The notes under the pieces were generated by a model. That model worked only from the letters and a program-made list of their open reading frames with translations. It had not been told where the DNA came from and did not search any database. This document shows, piece after piece, positions 9,636 to 18,757 of a stretch of 64,000 nt of DNA. Source of the DNA: Aureibaculum sp. 2308TA14-22. GTDB lineage: Bacteria; Bacteroidota; Bacteroidia; Flavobacteriales; Flavobacteriaceae. The stretch spans positions 1,018,501-1,082,500 of the forward strand of contig NZ_JBEWXT010000001.1 in the NCBI RefSeq assembly GCF_040538665.1, in the 5' to 3' direction. Position numbers and translations under genes: made by a program. The first letter of the stretch is position 1; every line of letters begins with the position of its first letter.

Positions 9636-10727
9636 ATGAAAAACAGGGTTGAATCTGTCGATATTCTTAGGGGTTTAACCATTGTCGCAATGATTTTGGT
9701 TAATAATCCAGGTAGTTGGGGAAGCGTTTATGCTCCATTATTGCATGCCGAATGGCACGGATTAACACCAACAGATTTAATTTTTCCTTTCTTTTTATTT
9801 ATCGTAGGCATTTCAATTTCATACGCCTATAAAAACAAAGCAAATGTAGGGTCAACCTATAAAAAGGTTACTATTCGCAGTTTAAAATTAATAGGCTTAG
9901 GACTATTTTTGGGATGGTTTTTACCGTATTGGCCTTTCTTTAAGGATTTTGAAGCCCTACGTTTCCCGGGAGTATTACAACGAATTGGAGTTGTGTTTTT
10001 TATATCGGCAGTCTTATTTCTTAATTTTAATTGGAAACAATTACTAGGTATAGGGATAACAATTTTGGTAGGCTATTGGTTGTTTTTAGGTTTTATTCCG
10101 TTACCAGATGGATCTACTCCAACTTTAGACAGAGCACCTAATAATTGGGCTAATTATATTGATTTAAATGTTTTAGGTAATCACATGTGGAAAGACGATT
10201 ATGACCCCGAAGGTTTACTGAGTACCTTGCCTGCAATTGCCACATGTATTTCTGGAATATTGATAGGTAAAGTTTTAGCATTTAAAGAACTCAGAAAAAC
10301 CAAAAGTTTATTGATTATTGGGTCAATATTATTGCTTTCAGGTTACTTTTGGAGCAGTTGGTTTCCGCTAAACAAAGCCATTTGGAGTAGTAGCTTTGTT
10401 TTAGTAACAAGTGGCTGGGCTACAATCATTTTAGCTTTAGTTTATTATGTTACCGATGTAAAAAAAATTAAGACAGGAACTATCTTCAAATATGTCGGTA
10501 TGAATGCCATTACTATATTTTTCTTGTCAGGATTTATCGCTAAAACTTTCGGACTTATAAAAGTAAATGAGAACCAAAGTGTTCATTTTTGGTTGTACCA
10601 AACATTTTATACAAGTTGGATTCCAACTGATAAATTAGCCTCCCTGTTATATGCATTAACGGTTGTAGCGTTCTTTTTAACTTTAGGCTATGTTATGTAC
10701 AAGAAAAAGATTTTTATTAAAGTTTAA
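9636..10727 (+). CDS. Membrane acyltransferase, HGSNAT/DUF5009-like
   Basis: 363 residues from the ATG at 9636; a TTG six bases upstream is a weaker start. The N-terminus RVESVDILRGLTIVAMILVN with the nearby HAEWHGLTPTDLIFPFFLFIVG stretch is typical of the family related to heparan-alpha-glucosaminide N-acetyltransferase and YeiB. About ten hydrophobic segments follow. Members transfer acetyl groups across membranes to sugars, with the conserved histidine in the first loop as the candidate acetyl carrier. These genes are common at the end of Bacteroidota glycan loci, but their substrate there is unknown. The gene follows fucP by 19 bases and is probably cotranscribed. Confidence 0.8.
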   Translation: MKNRVESVDILRGLTIVAMILVNNPGSWGSVYAPLLHAEWHGLTPTDLIFPFFLFIVGISISYAYKNKANVGSTYKKVTIRSLKLIGLGLFLGWFLPYWPFFKDFEALRFPGVLQRIGVVFFISAVLFLNFNWKQLLGIGITILVGYWLFLGFIPLPDGSTPTLDRAPNNWANYIDLNVLGNHMWKDDYDPEGLLSTLPAIATCISGILIGKVLAFKELRKTKSLLIIGSILLLSGYFWSSWFPLNKAIWSSSFVLVTSGWATIILALVYYVTDVKKIKTGTIFKYVGMNAITIFFLSGFIAKTFGLIKVNENQSVHFWLYQTFYTSWIPTDKLASLLYALTVVAFFLTLGYVMYKKKIFIKV

Positions 10728-10793
10728 TGATGTAATTAATTCTAGAGATAACGACTAAGTTAGCTCCATTCAAATAATTTAAACCTAAACCCT

Positions 10794-11222
10794 ATGAATA
10801 TTCAAAATTATAAAAATCATCCTCGTTTTGTTCCATTGTATCATTTTTTTACGCTCTTAGGCTCTGCTATATTGGTTATCGGTACCGTTGTTAATCTGGT
10901 TAAATCTTATGAGCATAATCTGTATAATGCTTCGTTACTTCTTTTTGGAGCTATTCTTTTAATGCTTACTGCATTTTATGCAAGAGTTTTTTCACTAAGG
11001 GCTCAAGATAGGGCAATTAAAGTTGAAGAGAATTTTAGACATTATGTACTTACTGGAAAGCCGTTAGACACTAATTTAACGATGCGTCAGATTATAGGTC
11101 TACGCTTTGCATCTGATGCAGAATTTCCTGAACTGGCTAAAAGAGCAGTTGATGAAAAGTTATCAGAAAAAGCAATAAAAAAGTCGGTTAAAAACTGGAA
11201 AGGCGATTATTATAGGGTGTAA
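10794..11222 (+). CDS. DUF6526 family membrane protein
   Basis: 142 residues. The start NIQNYKNHPRFVPLYHF and the later MRQIIGLRFASDAEFPEL stretch are characteristic of DUF6526, a small family common in Bacteroidota. Two hydrophobic segments at roughly 18-38 and 43-65 suggest a hairpin in the inner membrane with a cytoplasmic C-terminal domain rich in charged helices. No function is known. It is transcribed toward the DinB-like gene on the other strand, with a large perfect inverted repeat between them. Confidence 0.8.
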   Translation: MNIQNYKNHPRFVPLYHFFTLLGSAILVIGTVVNLVKSYEHNLYNASLLLFGAILLMLTAFYARVFSLRAQDRAIKVEENFRHYVLTGKPLDTNLTMRQIIGLRFASDAEFPELAKRAVDEKLSEKAIKKSVKNWKGDYYRV

Positions 11223-11253
11223 AAAATGAACTGCTAAAAACTCTATAATAGAA

Positions 11254-11333
11254 CGTCAATCTGAACTTGTTTCAGATTCTCAACTTCTTTATTGTTGAGT
11301 TTTAATGGAATCTGAAACAAGTTCAGATTGACG
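11254..11333. repeat. Perfect 26-bp inverted repeat between convergent genes
   Basis: Arms at 11254-11279 and 11308-11333 are exact reverse complements. The arm begins CGTCAATCTGAA and includes ACTTGTTTCAG. A short TCAAC/GTTGA pair lies in the loop. It sits between a plus-strand and a minus-strand gene, so it can serve as a terminator hairpin in both directions. The sequence resembles the dispersed 'GTCA..CTGAAcTTGTTTCAG' intergenic repeats of Flavobacteriia, and a diverged relative lies at 19815-19882. Confidence 0.85.
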
Positions 11334-11354
11334 AAATATTTCTTTCTAATTTTT

Positions 11355-11933
11355 TTAATACAATTTATAAGCAGGTGATTTGATACCCTGCATACGCAAT
11401 GCTACCAATGCTTGTCCGCGATGGTGTGCGTTATGCTCACTAATAAACTGGAACGCTTTTTCTCTAGGAAAGGATGGTTGTGCTGGGTCAAATGGGACAA
11501 CAAACGTTTCCGCTAACTGCTCGTCACTCATATTTTCATAAGTAGTAGCAACCATATCATAAGCTTCAGTAAGTGCTTTAATACATGCTTCTTTAGAGGC
11601 ACCCATTTCTTTTTCCATTTTTGCTGCAGCTGCAAAATCTTCTTGACTCGGCATAGGTTGCCCTTTTACGAACAAGTCCACCAAAAATTTTGTTGATGTT
11701 GATATATGTGCCATTTGCTCTCCAAAACTTCGTACGGAATCTGTAGGTCTAAAAGTGTATTTGTCTGCTGGCATAGCCTCCGCAATTTGTAAGGTATATG
11801 ATTTTGATACCAATAAAGCTTCAACATCAGGTTTCATGTTGATTGTTTTCGTTTTTTTGCTTTCAGTTTTCACAAAAGCAAGGGTACTAAGAACTAGAAT
11901 TCCTAGGATAAAATAAATGCTAATTTTCTTCAT
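11355..11933 (-). CDS. Exported DinB-superfamily protein
   Basis: 192 residues with an N-terminal signal segment. The remainder fits the DinB/YfiT four-helix bundle: an AEAMPADKYTFRP start, then a conserved GEQMAHI histidine and a C-terminal HNAHHRGQ motif that together would form the metal site. Family members include thiol-dependent transferases and many proteins of unknown role. Export to the periplasm is common for the Bacteroidota versions. It is convergent with the DUF6526 gene and divergent from the NhaC gene. Confidence 0.8.
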   Translation of the reverse strand: MKKISIYFILGILVLSTLAFVKTESKKTKTINMKPDVEALLVSKSYTLQIAEAMPADKYTFRPTDSVRSFGEQMAHISTSTKFLVDLFVKGQPMPSQEDFAAAAKMEKEMGASKEACIKALTEAYDMVATTYENMSDEQLAETFVVPFDPAQPSFPREKAFQFISEHNAHHRGQALVALRMQGIKSPAYKLY

Positions 11934-12078
11934 AATAGTATAGTTTAGTTTGCACTAAAGGTAATGATAAAATTTAACTTACTGATATTGAGCATCTTTA
12001 ATTTAAATAGTTGCGAGCTTTGGTGCATTTTTATAGTCTTTAAGATTTTTCGTATCATTACAGTATAAAACCAACCCA

Positions 12079-13587
12079 ATGGAAGACAAAAAAAATATTT
12101 CTAAAATTGATATTACTTCTAAAGAATCGCATCAACAGATTATAGATAATAAAGAACTAAATATCTGGGAAGCTTTAATTCCAGTATTAGCTTTAGTAAT
12201 AATGCTGGCTTTTAATGTTTATGTTTATGGAGACGATGCTTTGAGCGGTAGTAATCAATTTGTTTTATTATTAGGAGCATCGGTTGCTGTGATAGTTGGC
12301 TTTTTTAATAAAGTGTCATTTAAATTAATGGTTGAGGAAGTTGCTGAAAATATTAAATCTACGGCTAGTGCTTTGCTAATTTTACTTATGGTGGGAGCTT
12401 TGGCTGGTACATGGTTGATTAGTGGTATTATTCCTTCAATGATTTATTATGGATTACAAATTTTAAATCCTACTATATTTTTAGCTGCCTGTGTGATTAT
12501 ATGTGCAATAATTTCGATTGCTACAGGTAGTAGTTGGACTACATCCGCTACCGTAGGTATTGCATTAATTGGTATTGGTGAAGCTTTAGGAATTTCCTTG
12601 GGAATGTCGGCAGGAGCAGTCTTATCTGGAGCTTATTTTGGAGATAAAATGTCACCACTAAGTGATACCACAAATCTTGCACCTGCAATGGCAGGAGGAG
12701 AATTGTTTGATCATATTAAATATATGGCATTAACAACGGTACCAACTATAGTTATCACTTTTATTATATTCATTATAATAGGTTTGACTCAGGATGTTAC
12801 AGGAGCGACAGACACTTCAGAACTATTAACAGATATTGATAGTACATTTACAATTAATGGATGGTTGTTTATAGTGCCTTTGGTAGTTATTTTTCTAATT
12901 ATAAAAAGAACACCTCCATTAATAGCCCTTTTAATAGGAACTCTTTTAGGTGCTATTTTTGCTTTGATTTTTCAACCTCACATAGTTGCCCAGATTGCAG
13001 GAGTTGAAAAGCTAACATTTACTTCAGCATATAGAGGAGTTATGGATGCAATTACAGTGAAAACTACCATTGCAACTGAAAATGAAACTTTAAAAGAGCT
13101 TTTTTCTGCCTCGGGTAAAGGTATGAGCGGTATGCTAGGAACCATTTGGTTAATTATTTGTGCCATGGTTTTTGGAGGTATTATGGACGCTATTGGTGCC
13201 TTAGCTAGAATTAGTCAGGCATTATTAAGTTTGGCAACAACTACATTTGGATTATTTGCAAGTACTGTAGCAAGTTGTTTGGCACTGAATGTAACAGCTT
13301 CTGATCAATACTTAGCCTTAGTAGTGCCAGGTAAGATGTTTAAAAAAGCCTATGAAGACAGGGGATTAGCTCCTGAAAATTTAAGTAGAACTTTAGAGGA
13401 TTCAGGTACCGTTACTTCGGTATTGGTACCCTGGAATACCTGCGGAGCTTATCAATCTGGTGTGTTAGGAGTAAGTGTTGCAGATTATTTTATCTACGCG
13501 ATTTTTAATTGGTTAAGCCCTTTTACAACGTTGCTTTATGCTGCTTTAAACATAAAAATCAGAATGTTGGCTGGTAAGAAAATTTAA
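12079..13587 (+). CDS. nhaC: NhaC-type Na+/H+ antiporter
   Basis: 502 residues, mostly membrane helices. The stretch SGAYFGDKMSPLSDTTNLAPA is the hallmark of the NhaC family, and the second half repeats similar features (NVTASDQYLALVVPGKMF, VPWNTCGAYQ). The N-terminus is a 30-residue charged cytoplasmic lead. It should expel sodium for protons at the inner membrane, consistent with a marine host. It is a single gene convergent with the VCBS-repeat gene. Confidence 0.9.
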   Translation: MEDKKNISKIDITSKESHQQIIDNKELNIWEALIPVLALVIMLAFNVYVYGDDALSGSNQFVLLLGASVAVIVGFFNKVSFKLMVEEVAENIKSTASALLILLMVGALAGTWLISGIIPSMIYYGLQILNPTIFLAACVIICAIISIATGSSWTTSATVGIALIGIGEALGISLGMSAGAVLSGAYFGDKMSPLSDTTNLAPAMAGGELFDHIKYMALTTVPTIVITFIIFIIIGLTQDVTGATDTSELLTDIDSTFTINGWLFIVPLVVIFLIIKRTPPLIALLIGTLLGAIFALIFQPHIVAQIAGVEKLTFTSAYRGVMDAITVKTTIATENETLKELFSASGKGMSGMLGTIWLIICAMVFGGIMDAIGALARISQALLSLATTTFGLFASTVASCLALNVTASDQYLALVVPGKMFKKAYEDRGLAPENLSRTLEDSGTVTSVLVPWNTCGAYQSGVLGVSVADYFIYAIFNWLSPFTTLLYAALNIKIRMLAGKKI

Positions 13588-13617
13588 AAACCGAAGTCAA
13601 ATTAAATATTCAACAAT

Positions 13618-15186
13618 CTATTTTGTTTGGGTTAAAATTAGTACTTGTGGAAAATCACTTATCCCAGTGGCGGTTAATACTTGAATCGTCTCATTAGTTG
13701 TGAAAATTGCGGCACCAAGCATTACATCCAATAAATTATCATTATTAAAATCGCCAACATCCATAGTTAGCCATTTGCCGTGGGCAACACCAGGCAGGTA
13801 CGAAGGGATAAAATTTAAGTTACCAGTATTGTTGAGATAGACAAAACTCTCTTTTAAGTTTCTATTTTCGGTATATTGGCTCCAAAACGCAGAGGCTACT
13901 ATATCTAAATCGCCATCGTTATCAAAATCTCTGGCCATGACTTTGTTGCAATCATACATCGGATAAAAATAAGCTTCTTCAAAATTATTTAAACCATCAT
14001 TTAAATAAATTCGAACGCCATGATAAGGTTTATCAATAACAGATAGATCTCTATTATCACCATTAGAGACTAAAAGATCAAGATGGCCATCATTGTTAAA
14101 ATCGACAGTTTCAAAGTAACTTAACCCGTGAGCTGGATTAAACGATAAAACGGGTTTTTCTTCAAATTTTCCGTCTCCCAAATTGTAAAAAATAATGATT
14201 TGCTCATAAGCTTGGGTCATCATTGCAATAACGTCAGGTTTATTATCACCGTTCATATCTTTTATTTCAGCTTTTCGCGTACCCGGCAAGTTTTTTAACA
14301 CATGTTCTTTAGAATTATCAAATCCATCATACCAAGACAAGCTACCGTCACGATGACCAAAATTGGAGATTACAGCATCTTTTTTTCCGTCCTTATTCAA
14401 ATCGGAAACGGCAACATGCACAGGTCTTTTTAACTTTTCAAGATTAATTACATGGTCTTTTTTTACTGGATCAAGAACATTCAATTTGCCTAAAAACCTA
14501 TCGTTAGGCATCACTAAACCTATGGTTAAAAGTAATGTGGAAAGTTCATCGTCAAATTCAATATGAGAAGCAGGACTGTTTAATTTGTATCTGGCAGTTA
14601 GCGTTTTGTTATTTTTTAAAACGTACAAATCAGTGGCATCGCCTATGTATAGCTCAGATGTATTTTCATTCCATTTTAGTAAGGTTACTAAAGGTAATTT
14701 TTTATCACCAATAGTAATGTAGCTTGGTGTAAATTTAGAATCTACCGATTCTACTGTTTTTTTTATAGGAGGTAACTCTTTAGGTGCATTTTCAATATAA
14801 AAGTTAACAATTTTGTTCCAATCAGTTTCGGTTATTAATGGCGTCTCGGGATAAATATTAAATTCTTTGGCCTCTTTTGCTATCATTGAATCTAAACCCT
14901 TGTAGGGGTCAATACCATTGGGTCTAATTCCTAATCGCTTGCCCATATCGGGTAAAACTTTATCATTCCAGGTTTTTTTATCCAACAAACTGGGTTCCGG
15001 ATATAAATGACACATTTGACAATATGCCTTGGCTAATTCTTCACCAGTTGCTTGAGAGTTATTAAAATAAATAAAACTTTCACCTTTAAGTGGAGCATAG
15101 GGTGATTTCCATCTAACAAAAAATAAAATAGCTATTACCGCCAAAAAAAGAGTAGAAAAAAATAGAAATAGACGATACTTTTTCAT
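13618..15186 (-). CDS. VCBS/FG-GAP-repeat protein with N-terminal cytochrome-like CxxCH motif
   Basis: 522 residues. An N-terminal membrane or signal segment is followed by a small domain containing YCQMCH, a heme c attachment motif, with the LYPEPSLLDKKTW context seen in Bacteroidota cytochrome-like modules. Residues from about 200 onward form repeated calcium-type loops (DLNKDGKKDAV, DMNGDNKPDVI, DFNNDGHLDLL, DFDNDGDLDIV, DFNNDNLLDVM), indicating a seven-bladed FG-GAP propeller. It is probably anchored at the outer side of the inner membrane or exported. The partner and electron role are unknown. Confidence 0.82.
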   Translation of the reverse strand: MKKYRLFLFFSTLFLAVIAILFFVRWKSPYAPLKGESFIYFNNSQATGEELAKAYCQMCHLYPEPSLLDKKTWNDKVLPDMGKRLGIRPNGIDPYKGLDSMIAKEAKEFNIYPETPLITETDWNKIVNFYIENAPKELPPIKKTVESVDSKFTPSYITIGDKKLPLVTLLKWNENTSELYIGDATDLYVLKNNKTLTARYKLNSPASHIEFDDELSTLLLTIGLVMPNDRFLGKLNVLDPVKKDHVINLEKLKRPVHVAVSDLNKDGKKDAVISNFGHRDGSLSWYDGFDNSKEHVLKNLPGTRKAEIKDMNGDNKPDVIAMMTQAYEQIIIFYNLGDGKFEEKPVLSFNPAHGLSYFETVDFNNDGHLDLLVSNGDNRDLSVIDKPYHGVRIYLNDGLNNFEEAYFYPMYDCNKVMARDFDNDGDLDIVASAFWSQYTENRNLKESFVYLNNTGNLNFIPSYLPGVAHGKWLTMDVGDFNNDNLLDVMLGAAIFTTNETIQVLTATGISDFPQVLILTQTK

Positions 15187-15226
15187 GCTATAAAATTACA
15201 AAAACACTATTAATAGACTGTTGCAT

Positions 15227-17200
15227 TTAAATAAAGAAATTCCAAACCAAACCAAATCGTATTACAAAATCTCTATAAGGATAATTTGGTGCCGAATAAT
15301 AATTTGCAGTTTTAACAAAACCAGAATTAAAATGTTCAAATTTTAAATATAAACGGGTACGTTGTACTTGAGCATTTATAAAAAAGTCCAACACAGGATA
15401 ACCACCGATTTCTTGTTCGTTTTGTAAATAGAATTCTGATAGTACGGGGTTATAACTATTTACATAATATTTTGTAAAATACTTTAACGTTACACCAGTT
15501 TGAAGATATAACGGGTCTCCTTTAAATAAATGATCGGCAAAATAAAGCGTATTTCTAGTAACCAACTCGGGGACTCTAAATACAGAACTGCCTTGTGCTA
15601 CTTTTTGATACATAATGGTATTGTCCAAGGCAAATTTTCCTAATCTCAATTCTCTAGAAACTTTTAATTTTAGATAGTTTATGGTTTTATCTGCTTGAAA
15701 GGGTTTTATGTTTGTTGACTCAATCGGTGTAATATCATTAAAATAAGTATAATTGTCTATTTGTGTAATTTGTGCCGAAGCATTTAAAATTCTATCCGAT
15801 TTTAAATCGAATAACAAAGTTCTGGTACGTTCGTTTTTTAAACTATTTGACCAATTGTAATTGATATAATTGCTCTGATTTAGAGTGAAATTTAAATTTG
15901 GAGATTTACTATTTATTAAAATAGCACCTTTAAAAGTAAATAGGCTATCTTGCTTAAAACTGGCTGATCCTTTAAAATAGTTACCAACAAGTTTTCCTGC
16001 CACTGTAGTAGCTGTTTCTACATTAATATTGAATTTTTTAAAATTAGTATGCCACGAACCACCTACTGAAACCGAATTGTCTTTGATTGAGGGAGGAATA
16101 AGAACACCGCCCAATTCAGCAGCACTGTTATAATTGTAATTATAATTAAAGTGTGTAGCTTTAAACTGTACCTCACCCAATACCAATGGAGACTTTAATG
16201 CTAAAAAGGCATCGTTTTGTAATGTTATATAATTTAGTTTGTCTTTTGTTTTTGTGTCAAATGCATCACCAAAGAGATCATTAGCAGATTCCTGTGTATA
16301 GTAATAATGTTTGCGTTCATAATTAAAAATATGCCCCACTTTTAAGTAGCTTTTTTTATTCCGAACAGTATCGTTACGTTGCCATATTTTATAATCATGT
16401 TCTAAGTAATATCTATTTCCTCTTAAAGCACTTGATGCATCTGAAAAATTTGTTTCTATTCTGCCTCTGTCTCTAAAGTTAGGATTTTTAGTTTCAAAAT
16501 ACTCCAAAGATAATTCTGGCAAGCCGCCATTTTGGTCGTTGGTCAAGTCTTGAGCAGCAATATGAGCTTTTACGCCGTAGGCATCATTTTTGGTTTGATA
16601 GCTATAGGTAAAACGCATATTGCCATGACTGCTCAACGAACTTCTATATTTGCCCAAAGAGCGTAACCCTTTATAGGCAATGGAAACGTTCTGACGTTCA
16701 GAGGTGTTAAAAGTTAAAAAAGCATCCAAAAACTGACCTTGTTGCAATCCGGTACGGTAAGCTAATTCAGAAGTAGGAGTGGCTACCTTATAATAATCTA
16801 TATCTGCTATTTCGTAATAATTAAAGTGCATTGCCCTGTTACCCATGTTAGGAAATAAAGAAACTTCCGAGAAATTATATCCTAAACTATTAAAGGTTTG
16901 CCCTTGATTATGAAAGGGTAATAATTCAAAATTATCTTTTCTTAAATAATTAAATTTATAATCCTTATTTATAACTAAGGTAGTATCGATATAAGTAGTA
17001 TCACCTTTATAAGAAATTACTTTATAGTCTGTATAATGTGTTTTTCCACTTAATTGAACATCAATCATTCTATCGTCAATAGTATCTCTTTGTGAAAATT
17101 CTGACCCAAGTTCAACACTTGCAGGTCTAGTAGGTACATTTTGAGAATGTATGCCAATGCTAAAGAAAAGAATTAAAAGTGAAAAAAGGTATTTTTGCAT
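15227..17200 (-). CDS. Putative outer-membrane porin (Porin_10-like beta barrel)
   Basis: 657 residues from the ATG at 17198-17200. The reading frame stays open far upstream, but that part overlaps the divergent rnhB gene and lacks protein-like character. The chosen start gives a clean signal peptide MQKYLFSLLILFFSIGIHSQ. The rest is rich in alternating aromatic/polar strands and ends in an aromatic-rich strand (FGLVWNFFI), as outer-membrane barrels do. It resembles the Bacteroidota putative porin family Porin_10. It is divergent from rnhB with a 94-base spacer. Confidence 0.8.
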   Translation of the reverse strand: MQKYLFSLLILFFSIGIHSQNVPTRPASVELGSEFSQRDTIDDRMIDVQLSGKTHYTDYKVISYKGDTTYIDTTLVINKDYKFNYLRKDNFELLPFHNQGQTFNSLGYNFSEVSLFPNMGNRAMHFNYYEIADIDYYKVATPTSELAYRTGLQQGQFLDAFLTFNTSERQNVSIAYKGLRSLGKYRSSLSSHGNMRFTYSYQTKNDAYGVKAHIAAQDLTNDQNGGLPELSLEYFETKNPNFRDRGRIETNFSDASSALRGNRYYLEHDYKIWQRNDTVRNKKSYLKVGHIFNYERKHYYYTQESANDLFGDAFDTKTKDKLNYITLQNDAFLALKSPLVLGEVQFKATHFNYNYNYNSAAELGGVLIPPSIKDNSVSVGGSWHTNFKKFNINVETATTVAGKLVGNYFKGSASFKQDSLFTFKGAILINSKSPNLNFTLNQSNYINYNWSNSLKNERTRTLLFDLKSDRILNASAQITQIDNYTYFNDITPIESTNIKPFQADKTINYLKLKVSRELRLGKFALDNTIMYQKVAQGSSVFRVPELVTRNTLYFADHLFKGDPLYLQTGVTLKYFTKYYVNSYNPVLSEFYLQNEQEIGGYPVLDFFINAQVQRTRLYLKFEHFNSGFVKTANYYSAPNYPYRDFVIRFGLVWNFFI

Positions 17201-17294
17201 AAACCAGTAATTGCGACAAAGGTAAAATATTTGTTTGATAAAATTTTGCCAAAATTTCATGTTGATTTTAACATTTAAACTATTTTTGAGGAAC

Positions 17295-17900
17295 ATGTTA
17301 CAACTCAACTTTTCAGGATTAAAATTAGAGGCAGGCACAGACGAAGCGGGTAGAGGCTGCTTGTCCGGGCCAGTGGTTGCTGCTGCCGTAATATTACCTG
17401 ATAAATTTGAGCATCCGTTGTTAAACGATTCAAAACAGCTCTCAGAAAAACAACGAGCCGAGCTAAAACCTTTTATTGAAAAAAACGCGTTGACCTTCGC
17501 TATTGGTTTTGTTTGGCAAGATAAAATTGATGAAATCAATATTTTGCAAAGTTCTATTTTAGCAATGCACCAAGCTATTGGAAAGCTTAAAATTGAGCCT
17601 GAATTTATAATTGTAGATGGTAATAGGTTCAAAAACTATAAAGAAATTCCATATGAAACCATTGTAAAAGGTGATGGCAAGTATCTAAGCATTGCTGCCG
17701 CTTCAGTTTTGGCTAAAACCTACCGTGATGAGTATATGGAAAAAATCCACAACGATTTTCCTCAATACAATTGGAAACAGAATAAAGGATATCCTACAAA
17801 GCAACACAGATTAGCAATTGAAGAATTTGGTGTAACGGAACATCACAGAAAGTCGTTTCGGTTGTTGGCAAAGCAATTACAGTTGAATTTGAAAAATTGA
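17295..17900 (+). CDS. rnhB: Ribonuclease HII
   Basis: 201 residues from the ATG at 17295. The in-frame ATG at 17235 would add a hydrophobic lead unlike the family. The [19 protein letters not shown] motif supplies the first catalytic acids, and VDGNRF and SVLAKTYRD hold the others. It removes RNA from RNA:DNA hybrids and misincorporated ribonucleotides. It is monocistronic, and a promoter for the next gene lies at its 3' end. Confidence 0.95.
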   Translation: MLQLNFSGLKLEAGTDEAGRGCLSGPVVAAAVILPDKFEHPLLNDSKQLSEKQRAELKPFIEKNALTFAIGFVWQDKIDEINILQSSILAMHQAIGKLKIEPEFIIVDGNRFKNYKEIPYETIVKGDGKYLSIAAASVLAKTYRDEYMEKIHNDFPQYNWKQNKGYPTKQHRLAIEEFGVTEHHRKSFRLLAKQLQLNLKN

Positions 17901-17927
17901 TTACATAAAATTCTTTTGCTAAATTTG
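17897..17927 (+). promoter_or_regulatory. Flavobacterial promoter, TTG-N20-TAAATTTG
   Basis: The TTG at 17897-17899 and TAAATTTG at 17920-17927 match the -33/-7 elements used by the primary sigma factor of Bacteroidota. It lies 58 bases upstream of the start at 17986. Confidence 0.6.
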
Positions 17928-17985
17928 ACAAAATCGATTCCACAATAAAATATTAACACTACAATTAAATTAAAAATAGTTAATT

Positions 17986-18672
17986 ATGAAAAATATAATA
18001 TTAGGTTTATGCTTGCTCTTTACGTTTCAAATTACAGCTCAAGATTGTGATTTTTTAATTTTGAATGAAGGAGTAACATTAGAATACACTCAATTTGATA
18101 AAAAAGGCAAGCAAGCTTCAAAAAGTACTCATAAAACGGAGAATACAAATAACCAGGATGGAAAAGTCACCGCACAGATTAAAATGACGACTACCGGGAA
18201 AAAAGATGAAACATTTAGTTCAGAATATAAAGTTTCATGTACAAGTGGTATAATTGCCATTGACATGGTTCGGTTTTTTGACAATAATCAAATCTCTAGT
18301 TATAACGGAGATGGTTTTACCGTTGAAATGCAAGGGGACATACTAGAGTTTCCTAATGATATGAAAACAGGAACCAATTTGAACGATGGGTCGATTACTG
18401 TTAAAGTATTCAACAATGACCTGAAAGTGGTAACGGTTACTATGGATATTACCAATCGAAAAATTTTAGAAAATGAAACTATTACAACATCAGCGGGAAC
18501 ATTTGAATGTGCTAAAGTATCTTATGATTTTGAAAGTAAAATAGGTTTCATTAAAGTAAAGGGTAGCGGTGTCGAATGGCATAGTAAAGATAAGGCCATG
18601 GTTAAATCTGAATCGTATAATAAAAAAGGAAAATTAACGGGCTCTCAGGAACTGACTAAAATTATTAAATAG
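17986..18672 (+). CDS. Secreted protein of TapB/DUF3108-like type
   Basis: 228 residues with signal peptide MKNIILGLCLLFTFQITAQ. The mature part starts with two cysteines and is nearly all beta-strand. It has the 'G..LEYTQFDKKGK' opening and 'TSAGTFECAKVSYDFESK' middle that I associate with DUF3108/TapB-like periplasmic proteins of Bacteroidota. The function is unknown. It has its own promoter and no obvious operon partner. The family assignment is by resemblance only. Confidence 0.65.
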   Translation: MKNIILGLCLLFTFQITAQDCDFLILNEGVTLEYTQFDKKGKQASKSTHKTENTNNQDGKVTAQIKMTTTGKKDETFSSEYKVSCTSGIIAIDMVRFFDNNQISSYNGDGFTVEMQGDILEFPNDMKTGTNLNDGSITVKVFNNDLKVVTVTMDITNRKILENETITTSAGTFECAKVSYDFESKIGFIKVKGSGVEWHSKDKAMVKSESYNKKGKLTGSQELTKIIK

Positions 18673-18706
18673 TTATTATTACTTAGAAATAAAAACCTTC
18701 TTCAAA

Positions 18707-18736
18707 TTGAAAATTAAAAAGGGAACACTACTTTTG
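18707..18736 (+). promoter_or_regulatory. Flavobacterial promoter, TTG-N19-TACTTTTG
   Basis: TTG at 18707-18709 and TACTTTTG at 18729-18736 fit the -33/-7 consensus with ideal spacing, 21 bases before the start of the nucleoid-associated protein gene. Confidence 0.65.
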
Positions 18737-18757
18737 CGTATCTAAATTTTCAATTCA

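Noticed and set aside
17201-17632. Open reading frame continuing upstream of the porin signal peptide
   Set aside because: It is antisense to rnhB and lacks any protein-like pattern; the ATG at 17200 gives a clean signal peptide.
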